From contig NC_017167.1 in NCBI RefSeq assembly GCF_000219875.1, positions 1,423,092-1,487,091 on the forward strand: a stretch of DNA of 64,000 nt. The letters run 5' to 3'. Every line of letters starts with the position of its first letter. The first letter of the stretch is position 1. This DNA is from Alicyclobacillus acidocaldarius subsp. acidocaldarius Tc-4-1. GTDB lineage: Bacteria; Bacillota; Bacilli; Alicyclobacillales; Alicyclobacillaceae. The position numbers and the translations under genes were made by a program. The notes beneath the pieces were generated by a model. That model was not told the DNA's origin. It was given only the letters and a program-made list of their open reading frames with translations, and did not search any database. Shown here piece by piece: positions 35,328 to 43,402 of this stretch.

Positions 35328-37717
35328 GACAAATTCGCCGAGCTGCCGTCATTGGGTCCGGCGTGATGGGGGCGCAAATCGCCGCTCATCTCGCCAACGC
35401 AGGCATTCCGAGCCTGCTGTTGGACCTCGTTCCACAGGAGTTGACGCCGGAAGAACAAAAGAAGGGTCTGTCGCTCGATCATCCCGCGGTGCGCAATCGC
35501 TTAGCGACGGAGGCCATTCGCAGGCTGCACAAGCTCAGCCCGGCGCCCTTGTTCCGCGCCGACTACGCGAAACTCATCACACCCGGAAACCTGGAGGACG
35601 ACCTGCATCGGATCGCCGAGGTCGACTGGGTGATTGAGGTCATCGTGGAGAGCCTCGAGCCTAAGCGCCAACTGCTCGAGCGTATCGAGCGGTATTGGCA
35701 CGAGGGCATGATTGTGAGCACCAACACGTCGGGTATCTCCATCAACGCGATGGTCGAGGGCCGAGGCGAGGCGTTCCGCCGACACTTCCTCGGCACGCAC
35801 TTCTTTAATCCTCCGCGTTACATGAAGCTGTTGGAGATCATTCCTGGCCGGGATACTGACCCTGCCATCGTGGAGTTCATGCGCGACTTCGGAACGGAGC
35901 GCCTCGGAAAGGGCGTCGTGCTGGCCAAAGACACGCCAAACTTTATCGCCAACCGCATCGGTACCTACGGCCTCTTGGTGACCTTCGAGGAGATGCAAAA
36001 GGGAGGCTTCACGGTTGAGGAGGTCGACGCCATCACCGGCCCGGCCCTCGGGCGTCCGAAGAGCGCGACGTTCCGCACGCTGGATCTCGTCGGGATCGAC
36101 ACGTTTGCCCACGTGGCCAACAATGTGCGTCAGAACGTGACCGATCCAGCGGAACAGCGGGCGTTTGAGGTGCCAGAGGCCATCCAAAAGCTTGTGGAGC
36201 GCGGGTGGCTCGGCGAGAAGAGCGGACAAGGCTTTTACAAGCGCGTCAAGCAAAACGGCCAGCGCCAGATCCTCGTGCTCGATCTCGACACGTTCGAGTA
36301 CCGCGAACAAAAGACCATCGCCTCTTCGGCGCTCGAAGCTTCCAAGCAGGCGAAGGGCGCGGCTGGAAAGGCGAAGGCGCTCCTCCAGGGCGGGGATCGG
36401 TACGCCGAACTCGCGTGGAACATCGTCAAACGCGTGCTCGTGTACTCGGCCGAGAAACTCGGTGAAATCGCGGACACGATTCAGGATATCGACGCCGCCA
36501 TGCGCTGGGGGTTCAACTGGGATCTTGGACCCTTTGAACTCTGGGATGCGCTCGGGCTGGTGGAGACGGCCGAGCGGATGCGGGTGGAAGGACTCCGGGT
36601 GCCCCAGTGGGTCGAGGACTGGATTGCTGCGGGTCACCGCGCTTTCTATGAAGAGGCGGACGGCAAGCGGACCATGCCCGTAAACGGCAAGCCTGAGCCT
36701 GTTCGGGTGCCGGCTGGGGTGATCGATCTCGCCGCGCTGAAGAAGGCGGGCAAAGTCATCGCGCAGAACTCGGGCGCGAGCCTCATCGACCTGGGCGACG
36801 GCGTCGCGTGCCTGGAGTTCCATTCGCAGAACAACGCGATTGGCCCCGACATTCTGACGATGATCGAAAAGAGCGTGGCCATCGCGGAGAAAGACTTCGC
36901 GGGCCTGGTCATCGCGAACCAGGGCAAGAACTTCTGTGTTGGCGCGAACCTCGTGCTCATCCTGATGGCGGCGCAGGAGGGCGACTGGGACGAAATCGAC
37001 TTGTCCATCCGCCAATTCCATCGCGCCATGCTCGCGCTTCGCTATAGCCAGGTGCCAGTGGTGGCGGCGCCGCATCGGATGACGCTCGGAGGCGGGGTCG
37101 AAGTGTGCCTCGCGTCGTCGAGAGTGCTGCCAGCCGCCGAGACGTATTTCGGACTGGTTGAGGTAGGCGTCGGCGTCATTCCTGGCGGTGGCGGCTGCAA
37201 GGAGACGGCTCGCCGCGTGGCGGAATCGGTCGGCCCAGACGACGATCTCGTCCCTGCGCTCGCCCGGATGTTCCAGACGATTGGCACCGCCAAGGTGTCG
37301 ACGAGCGGTGCAGAGGCACTCGCGATGGGCTGGCTGCGCGAGACGGATCGCATCGTCGTGAACGACGACCTGCGCATTTCGGCCGCAAAGGCGGAGGTCC
37401 TACGCATGGCTGAGATCGGATACACCCCGCCGCCAAAGGCGAAGGACATCCGGGTCGCGGGCCGCGATGGCAAAGCTACGTTGCAGATGGCCGCGCGCGG
37501 CATGTGGAACGGTGGCTACATTACGGATTACGACCTCCACATCGCCTACAAGCTCGCGCATGTGCTGGCGGGTGGCGACGTGCCGGCGGGCTCCCTCGTG
37601 AGCGAGGACTACCTGCTCGATCTCGAGCGCGAGGCGTTCCTCAGCCTGTGCGGAGAGCCGAAGACCATCCAGCGCATGCAGCACATGCTCGCCACCGGAA
37701 AGCCGCTTCGCAACTGA
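35324..37717 (+). CDS. fadN: 3-hydroxyacyl-CoA dehydrogenase / enoyl-CoA hydratase FadN
   Basis: A 797-residue bifunctional beta-oxidation enzyme. The dehydrogenase is at the N-terminus (AAVIGSGVMGAQIAAHLANAG, NTSGISI, HFFNPPRYMKLLEI, NRIGTYG). The hydratase domain is in the C-terminal part, about residues 480-700 (ANQGKNFCVGANL and VVAAPHRMTLGGGVEV give the oxyanion hole; FGLVEVGVGVIPGGGG the catalytic Glu region). Dehydrogenase-first order matches Bacillus FadN and is opposite to E. coli FadB. The start overlaps fadF. Confidence 0.95.
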   Translation: MRQIRRAAVIGSGVMGAQIAAHLANAGIPSLLLDLVPQELTPEEQKKGLSLDHPAVRNRLATEAIRRLHKLSPAPLFRADYAKLITPGNLEDDLHRIAEVDWVIEVIVESLEPKRQLLERIERYWHEGMIVSTNTSGISINAMVEGRGEAFRRHFLGTHFFNPPRYMKLLEIIPGRDTDPAIVEFMRDFGTERLGKGVVLAKDTPNFIANRIGTYGLLVTFEEMQKGGFTVEEVDAITGPALGRPKSATFRTLDLVGIDTFAHVANNVRQNVTDPAEQRAFEVPEAIQKLVERGWLGEKSGQGFYKRVKQNGQRQILVLDLDTFEYREQKTIASSALEASKQAKGAAGKAKALLQGGDRYAELAWNIVKRVLVYSAEKLGEIADTIQDIDAAMRWGFNWDLGPFELWDALGLVETAERMRVEGLRVPQWVEDWIAAGHRAFYEEADGKRTMPVNGKPEPVRVPAGVIDLAALKKAGKVIAQNSGASLIDLGDGVACLEFHSQNNAIGPDILTMIEKSVAIAEKDFAGLVIANQGKNFCVGANLVLILMAAQEGDWDEIDLSIRQFHRAMLALRYSQVPVVAAPHRMTLGGGVEVCLASSRVLPAAETYFGLVEVGVGVIPGGGGCKETARRVAESVGPDDDLVPALARMFQTIGTAKVSTSGAEALAMGWLRETDRIVVNDDLRISAAKAEVLRMAEIGYTPPPKAKDIRVAGRDGKATLQMAARGMWNGGYITDYDLHIAYKLAHVLAGGDVPAGSLVSEDYLLDLEREAFLSLCGEPKTIQRMQHMLATGKPLRN

Positions 37718-37757
37718 AGCGGGCCCACGACGGATACGACGATAGGGAGTGAAACCC

Positions 37758-38942
37758 ATGCGGGAAGCTGTGATTGTTTCGGTTGCACGCACGCCGGTCG
37801 GAAAGGCCAAGCGCGGTGTGTTTCGCCATACGCGGGTGGAGGACCTCGGGCGCGCCGCGGTGCGCGCGGCGGTCGAGCGCGCGAAAGGGCTCGATCCCGC
37901 CGAGATTGAGGATGTCGTCATCGGCTGCGCCATGCCGGAGGGCGAACAGGGGCTGAACGTGGCACGCATCATCTCCCTGTACAGCGGGTTGCCGGAGACC
38001 GTGCCCGCGATGACCATCAACCGCTTCTGTTCGTCCGGCCTTCAGGCCATTGCCATTGCTGCCGAGCGCGTGATGCTTGGACACGTGGAGGTCGCGCTCG
38101 CGGGCGGCGTCGAGACGATGAGCCACGTCCCGATGAGCGGCTTCAAGCCGTCCCCGCACCCGGACATTTTGCTCGAGATGCCGGACATCTACATCTCCAT
38201 GGGCCACACCGCGGAGAACGTGGCCAAGCGGTTCGGCGTGAGCCGCGAAGATCAGGATCGGTTCGCGTATGAGAGCCATCAGAAGGCGTATGCGGCGCAG
38301 CAGGCGGGCAAGTTTGACGACGAGATCGTCCCCGTGGAGACGAAGGTGTGGGACATCGACGAGGAGGGACGCCCGCACGAGAAGACCATTCGGGTCACGC
38401 AGGACGAGGGCGTTCGGAAGGACACGACGCCCGAGGCCCTGGCGTCGCTCCGACCCGCGTTTTCGGTCAACGGCACCGTGACCGCAGGCAACGCCTCGCA
38501 GATGAGCGACGGCGCGGCGGCCGCGGTCGTCATGACGGCGGAAAAAGCGCAGCAACTGGGCCTGAAGCCGCTCGCCACCTTCAAGAGCTTCGCGGTCACG
38601 GGCTGCGATCCGGCCATCATGGGTATCGGGCCGGTAGGCGCCATCCCAAAGGCGCTGAAGCTGGCGGGCCTTTCGCTCGCGGACATCGATCTCTTCGAGA
38701 TCAACGAGGCTTTCGCGTCGCAGTGCCTGCAGGTGATCCGGTCGCTCGACATCGATCCGGCCAAGGTCAATGTCAACGGCGGCGCCATCGCGCTCGGGCA
38801 TCCGCTCGGCTGCACAGGCGCGAAGCTGACGGCCACCCTGATCCACGAGCTGCGGCGGCGCGGCGGCGGCTACGGCGTCGTGTCGATGTGCATCGGCGGC
38901 GGCATGGGCGCGGCCGGCGTGTTTGAAGTTCATCAACCCTAA
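37758..38942 (+). CDS. fadA: acetyl-CoA C-acyltransferase (thiolase)
   Basis: A 394-residue thiolase that cleaves 3-ketoacyl-CoA. The nucleophile Cys is in NRFCSSGLQAI (near residue 93), the acid-base residues in NVNGGAIALGHPLGCTGA (His and Cys near 350-383), and the tail in CIGGGMGAAGVFE. The ATG at 37758 lies 8 bases after AGGGAG; an upstream in-frame GTG overlaps that site. It forms the FadN-FadA pair. Confidence 0.95.
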   Translation: MREAVIVSVARTPVGKAKRGVFRHTRVEDLGRAAVRAAVERAKGLDPAEIEDVVIGCAMPEGEQGLNVARIISLYSGLPETVPAMTINRFCSSGLQAIAIAAERVMLGHVEVALAGGVETMSHVPMSGFKPSPHPDILLEMPDIYISMGHTAENVAKRFGVSREDQDRFAYESHQKAYAAQQAGKFDDEIVPVETKVWDIDEEGRPHEKTIRVTQDEGVRKDTTPEALASLRPAFSVNGTVTAGNASQMSDGAAAAVVMTAEKAQQLGLKPLATFKSFAVTGCDPAIMGIGPVGAIPKALKLAGLSLADIDLFEINEAFASQCLQVIRSLDIDPAKVNVNGGAIALGHPLGCTGAKLTATLIHELRRRGGGYGVVSMCIGGGMGAAGVFEVHQP

Positions 38943-38970
38943 AATGAGTGCAAAGAAGGAGTGAGCTGAT

Positions 38971-40752
38971 ATGGAAAACAAGACCATCGTCAAGGGTGGC
39001 GCATTCATCATTGAGGAACTGGAGCCGTCTGCTGTTGTAACGCCGGAGGGCTTCACCGAGGAACAGAAGATGATCGCGGAGACGACGAAGAACTTCATCG
39101 AGTCGGAGGTCGTGCCACATCACGAGGAGATTGAGTCCCTGAACTACGAGCTCACGGTGAAACTGTTGCGCAAGGCGGCCGATCTCGGCCTTTTGTCCGC
39201 TGAAGTGCCAGAGACATACGGGGGACTCGGCCTTGACAAGGTGAGCGCGACGCTCATCAACGAGCACGTGTCGCGCGGCGGATCGTTCGGCCTTTCGTTC
39301 GGCGCGCACACCGGCATTGGCACGCTCCCGATTGTCTACTTCGGCAACGAGGAGCAGAAGAAGAAGTACCTGCCGAAGCTCGCGACCGGTGAGTGGATTG
39401 GCGCGTACTGCCTCACGGAGCCCTCGTCTGGCTCGGACGCGTTGGGCGCCAAGACGACGGCGAAGCTGTCGGAAGACGGGAAGTACTACATCCTGAATGG
39501 CACGAAGCAGTTCATCACCAACGCGGGTTTCGCAGACGTGTTTGTGGTGTACGCCAAAGTTGATGGCCAGCACTTCAGCGCCTTCATCGTGGAGCGGACC
39601 ATGCCTGGCGTGAGCTTGGGACCCGAGGAGCAGAAGATGGGTATCAAGGGATCGTCCACGCGCCAGGTCATCCTGGAAGACGTGAAGGTGCCCGTAGAGA
39701 ACCTCTTGTTTGAGGTGGGGAAGGGGCACCAAATCGCGTTTAACATTCTCAACATCGGCCGCTTCAAGCTGGGCGCGGGTGCCCTCGGCGGGTCGAAGAT
39801 TGCCCTTGAGACGTCGGCGAAGTACGCGAACGAGCGCAAGCAATTCGGGAAGAAGTTGTCCGAATTTCCGCTGATTCAGCGCAAGCTGGCGCGGATGAAT
39901 ACGCAGATTTACGCGCTGGAGAGCGTCGTATACCGCACCGCCGGACTACTTGACGCCATCCTCGAGACGGTGGACGTGACCAAGCCCGATGCCGGCGTTC
40001 AGTCGGCCAAGGCTATCGCGGAGTACGCCATCGAGTGCTCCATCAACAAGGTCTTCGGGTCGGAGGTTTTGGACTACGTCGTGGACGAGGCTGTCCAGAT
40101 TCACGGCGGCTACGGCTTCATCAAAGAATACGGCGTCGAGCAGATGTATCGGGATTCGCGCATCAACCGGATTTTCGAGGGCACCAACGAGATCAACCGG
40201 ATGCTCATCCCCGGCACGATGCTGCGGCGCGCGATGAAGGGCGAATTGCCGCTGTTCCAGAAGGCGCAGGCGCTGCAGGCGGAGCTCATGCAGATGGTCC
40301 CGGGCCTGACGCCGCCCGAGGGCGTGTTGGCCGAAGAGAAGCAGCTCATCGAGAACATGAAGAAGGTCTTCCTCATGGTGGGTGGCCTGGCTGCGCAGGC
40401 TCTGCAGGCGCGCGTAAACGACGAACAGGAGATTCTGGCGAATCTGGCGGACGTCGCGATTCTGGCGTTCGCGGCGGAGAGTGCATACCTGCGGGCCATG
40501 CAGCAGGTGGAGTCGGCGGGCGAGGCGCAGGCCGCACTGAAGATCGCCATGACGCGCGCGTTTGTGCAGGACGCCGTGGCGAAGGTGGAACAGGCGGCGA
40601 AGGAGAGCTTGGCGCACGTGAGCCAGGGAGATGCGCTGAAGATGCAGTTGTCCATCCTGAAGCGGCTGACGCGCCGTTCCGAGGTCGACGTGATCGCGCT
40701 GGATCGCGAGATCGCCAAGCGCGTGGTGGAAGCCGAAGGGTACGTGTGCTGA
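38971..40752 (+). CDS. fadE: acyl-CoA dehydrogenase
   Basis: A 593-residue FAD enzyme of first-step beta-oxidation. It has the usual dehydrogenase core ([109 protein letters not shown]). An extra C-terminal helical region of about 180 residues follows, as in Bacillus FadE (YusJ) and VLCAD-type enzymes. AAGGAG precedes the ATG. Confidence 0.95.
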   Translation: MENKTIVKGGAFIIEELEPSAVVTPEGFTEEQKMIAETTKNFIESEVVPHHEEIESLNYELTVKLLRKAADLGLLSAEVPETYGGLGLDKVSATLINEHVSRGGSFGLSFGAHTGIGTLPIVYFGNEEQKKKYLPKLATGEWIGAYCLTEPSSGSDALGAKTTAKLSEDGKYYILNGTKQFITNAGFADVFVVYAKVDGQHFSAFIVERTMPGVSLGPEEQKMGIKGSSTRQVILEDVKVPVENLLFEVGKGHQIAFNILNIGRFKLGAGALGGSKIALETSAKYANERKQFGKKLSEFPLIQRKLARMNTQIYALESVVYRTAGLLDAILETVDVTKPDAGVQSAKAIAEYAIECSINKVFGSEVLDYVVDEAVQIHGGYGFIKEYGVEQMYRDSRINRIFEGTNEINRMLIPGTMLRRAMKGELPLFQKAQALQAELMQMVPGLTPPEGVLAEEKQLIENMKKVFLMVGGLAAQALQARVNDEQEILANLADVAILAFAAESAYLRAMQQVESAGEAQAALKIAMTRAFVQDAVAKVEQAAKESLAHVSQGDALKMQLSILKRLTRRSEVDVIALDREIAKRVVEAEGYVC

Positions 40753-40782
40753 ACGATAGCCGCGAAGGGAAGGTGACCCTAG

Positions 40783-42447
40783 ATGGAGAGGCCGTGGTTG
40801 AAGCATTATCCGCCGGAGGTGCCGAGCACCTACGAGTATCCGCGCGAGAACCTGGCATCGTTTTTGTTGCACTCGGCGGAGGCTTATCCGAATCGGCCTG
40901 CCCTGTGGTTCTTCGGGTATAAGATGACCTACCGCGAGCTCTTGGACGCCTGCTGTCGCTTTGCCAACGCGATGCGAGCGATTCCCCTGAACAAGGGGGA
41001 TCGCCTCGCCATCATGTTGCCGAACTGCCCGCAGGCCGTCATCGCATATTATGGAGCGCTCTTGGCGGGCCTGACGGTGGTCCAGCACAACCCCATGTAT
41101 ACCCCGCGCGAGTTGAAGCATCAGTTGGAGGATTGCGGTGCCCGGGTGTTGGTGACGCTCGATGAGCTGTGGCCAAGGGTGGAGGCAGTGGAAGGCGAGC
41201 TGCCGGTCGAGTATTACGTGGTGACGTCCATTCGAGACTATCTGCCACCCTTGAAATCGCTTTTGTATCCCTTGCAGATGAGCCGTCAGGGGGGCGTGCC
41301 AAAGGTGCCATATGGCCCGCGCGTGCTGGCGTGGAAGCACTGCCTCGCGAGCGCGTCGGCCGACTTGCCGAAGATCGAGATGGATCCAATGGAGGATATC
41401 GCCCTCATCCAGTACACCGGCGGCACCACGGGCGTTCCGAAGGGCGCGATGCTGACGCATTACAACCTCGTGGCCAACGCGATTCAAAGCGCACTCTGGA
41501 CGTACAAGTTGCAACGAGGCAAAGAACGGTATCTCGCCGTGCTGCCCTTCTTCCATGTATTCGGAATGACCGTACTTATGAACCAGTCCATATACACGGG
41601 CGGAATGTTGATTCTTGTCCCACGCTTTCAAGCGGAGCAGGTGTTGAAGCTCATTCACGAGTTCAAGCCGACCGTCTTTCCGGGCACGCCGACCATGTAC
41701 ATCGCGCTGATGAATCATCCGAATCGATCTCGCTACGATCTTTCGTCCGTCGAAGTTTGCGTGAGCGGCGCGGCGCCACTTCCGCACGAGGTTCAGGATC
41801 AGTGGGAAAAGCTCACGGGCGGCAAGCTCGTCGAAGGCTACGGCTTGACCGAAGCGTCGCCCATCACGCACGCAAACAACTTCTGGGCCGAGCGCAAGCC
41901 CGGTTCCATCGGCATCCCTTTTCCGGACACGGATGCGCAGGTGGTCGATCCCGACGGAAACCCGCTCCCTGTCGGCGAAATTGGCGAACTCGCGGTGCGG
42001 GGCCCGCAGGTGATGAAGGGCTATTGGAATCGCCCGGATGAAACCGCTTCGGTGCTGCGAAACGGGTGGCTGTTCACCGGAGACCTTGCGAAGATGGACG
42101 AGGACGGATATTTCTATATTGTCGATCGCAAGAAGGACATCATCATCGCGGGCGGCTACAACATCTACCCCCGCGAGGTCGAAGAGGTTTTGTACGAACA
42201 TCCCGCCGTCGCGGAGGCGGCTGTGGTCGGTGTGGAAGATCCGTATCGCGGCCAGACGGTGAAGGCGTTTATCCAGCTGAAACCGGGCATGCAGGTCACG
42301 GAACAGGAGCTCGACGACTGGTGCCGGGCCAATTTGGCCGCATACAAAGTCCCGCGGGCATACGAGTTCCGAGACAGTCTGCCCAAATCGGCCGTGGGAA
42401 AAATCCTCCGCCGTGCGCTCACGGAGGAGACCACGCGACAGGCGTGA
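40783..42447 (+). CDS. lcfA: long-chain acyl-CoA synthetase
   Basis: A 554-residue AMP-forming ligase that activates fatty acids. The P-loop-like motif is YTGGTTGVPKGAMLTH (about residues 209-224). Other motifs are GYGLTEASPITH, TGDLAKMDEDGYFYIVDRKKD and the C-terminal lysine motif PKSAVGKILRR. Best symbol by context is lcfA/fadD. It lies 30 bases after the dehydrogenase in the same operon. Confidence 0.94.
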   Translation: MERPWLKHYPPEVPSTYEYPRENLASFLLHSAEAYPNRPALWFFGYKMTYRELLDACCRFANAMRAIPLNKGDRLAIMLPNCPQAVIAYYGALLAGLTVVQHNPMYTPRELKHQLEDCGARVLVTLDELWPRVEAVEGELPVEYYVVTSIRDYLPPLKSLLYPLQMSRQGGVPKVPYGPRVLAWKHCLASASADLPKIEMDPMEDIALIQYTGGTTGVPKGAMLTHYNLVANAIQSALWTYKLQRGKERYLAVLPFFHVFGMTVLMNQSIYTGGMLILVPRFQAEQVLKLIHEFKPTVFPGTPTMYIALMNHPNRSRYDLSSVEVCVSGAAPLPHEVQDQWEKLTGGKLVEGYGLTEASPITHANNFWAERKPGSIGIPFPDTDAQVVDPDGNPLPVGEIGELAVRGPQVMKGYWNRPDETASVLRNGWLFTGDLAKMDEDGYFYIVDRKKDIIIAGGYNIYPREVEEVLYEHPAVAEAAVVGVEDPYRGQTVKAFIQLKPGMQVTEQELDDWCRANLAAYKVPRAYEFRDSLPKSAVGKILRRALTEETTRQA

Positions 42448-42466
42448 CGGCAAGGAGGGTCGCGGC

Positions 42467-42886
42467 GTGTCCATGTATCCAGGGGGAAATGCAGAAGCAG
42501 CGACGGACGCGAGCGTCCGCACGTTCGCCGATTTGATTGGGGCGAAACTGGTGAGCGCAGACGATGACGAAGTGGTGGCCGAGTTAGTCATCCAGCCGCA
42601 TCACTGGAATCTGGCGCGCATCGTGCACGGAGGCGTGTACATGTCGCTGCTCGATTCGGCCATGGGGCTCCTCGTCAGCCTCCACTATCCGAACCGGCCC
42701 GTGGTGACGACGAACCTCAACATTCACTTCACGGAGCCTGCGAGCGAAGGTACGCTCGTCTGTAGAGCGAAGTTCATCCATCGAGCGCGAAGCACCATGA
42801 CCGTGGAGGGGCGCGTGTACCTGGGAGAGGACAGGTTGTGCGCGCACGCCACGGGATCGTTTCGCGTCCTGAAGCTACCTTCTTGA
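42467..42886 (+). CDS. PaaI-type acyl-CoA thioesterase
   Basis: A 139-residue hotdog-fold thioesterase. The active-site helix is HGGVYMSLLDSAMG (about 50-63), followed by NLNIHFTEPASEG and the edge strands. It probably hydrolyses stalled acyl-CoA intermediates. The GTG at 42467 is 7 bases from AAGGAGGGT; an ATG two codons in is less well spaced. It ends the fad operon, just before a strong terminator. Confidence 0.88.
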   Translation: MSMYPGGNAEAATDASVRTFADLIGAKLVSADDDEVVAELVIQPHHWNLARIVHGGVYMSLLDSAMGLLVSLHYPNRPVVTTNLNIHFTEPASEGTLVCRAKFIHRARSTMTVEGRVYLGEDRLCAHATGSFRVLKLPS

Positions 42887-42906
42887 AAGGATTTCGGTAT
42901 CGAAAC

Positions 42907-42948
42907 AAGGCCGTCTGCGGGCACATGTTCGCTGCAGACGGCCTTTTC
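42907..42948 (+). terminator. terminator of the fad operon
   Basis: A perfect 12-bp stem AAGGCCGTCTGC / GCAGACGGCCTT is followed by a TTTT run. It lies 20 bases after the thioesterase stop. Confidence 0.92.
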
Positions 42949-42992
42949 ACAGGTTTTTCGCCCATATCTGATGTGTTTTTTGAGAGAAGGGC

Positions 42993-43021
42993 TTGTCAAA
43001 CACTATATCTAGTGTTACGCT
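42993..43021 (+). promoter_or_regulatory. nrdAB promoter with NrdR box in the spacer
   Basis: TTGTCA (42993-42998), a 17-base spacer and TACGCT (43016-43021). The spacer holds ACACTATATCTAGTGT (43000-43015), which matches the NrdR box ACACWATATATWGTGT almost fully, so NrdR bound there would cover both promoter elements. A degraded second copy (CGCCCATATCTGATGT, 42959-42974) lies 41 bases upstream, about four helical turns, consistent with paired NrdR boxes. Confidence 0.75.
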
Positions 43022-43051
43022 AATGCCTGTCCAAAGCATGTGATGTGTCAA

Positions 43052-43237
43052 GGGAATGGGTGCCCGCCACGGGGCGGGTGAAAAGGGAATCCAGCGGAAA
43101 TCTGGAGCGGTCCTCGCCACGGTGACGCGGATCGCGGCGGCATGGGAACTTTCCAGCCACTCGGATGTCGAAAGACGTCGACACCGGGGAAGGCGCCGTC
43201 CGCGGATGAAGCGAAGCCCGGAGACCTGCCCATTCTC
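43052..43237 (+). ncRNA. cobalamin (AdoCbl) riboswitch aptamer
   Basis: The conserved elements of the cobalamin riboswitch appear in order: GGTGCC near 43059, GGTGAAAAGGGAATCCAG (43077-43094), a hairpin CCAG-CGGAAAT-CTGG, GAGCGGTCCTCGCCAC, and a B12-box AAGCCCGGAGACCTGCC (43214-43230). The enclosing P1 stem is GAATGGG (43054-43060) with CCCATTC (43229-43235). It sits in the 5' leader of nrdAB and is followed by a terminator, so high cobalamin should switch nrdAB off. Confidence 0.9.
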
Positions 43238-43321
43238 GAAGGATCCGACGCTCACGAGGGATTGAGAAGTCGGCGGACCGAGGACAGTTGCGCACTTCGA
43301 CTGATCCGTCTTCCGCCGTCT

Positions 43322-43355
43322 GCTCATCCGGGTGAGCGCCCTGGATGAGCTTTTT
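43322..43355 (+). terminator. riboswitch-controlled terminator upstream of nrdA
   Basis: Stem GCTCATCC / GGATGAGC is followed by TTTTT, 47 bases before the nrdA start. Just upstream, GGCGGA (43275-43280) can pair with TCCGCC (43312-43317), a plausible alternative structure in the expression platform. Confidence 0.8.
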
Positions 43356-43402
43356 GTGGGCGAAACTCAAGGTTTCAGGACGAGGTGCGGGGAGTGAATG
43401 CG

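Noticed and set aside
39946-42591. 881-codon open frame opposite fadE/lcfA
   Set aside because: A shadow of GC-rich third positions on the opposite strand spanning two well-defined genes.
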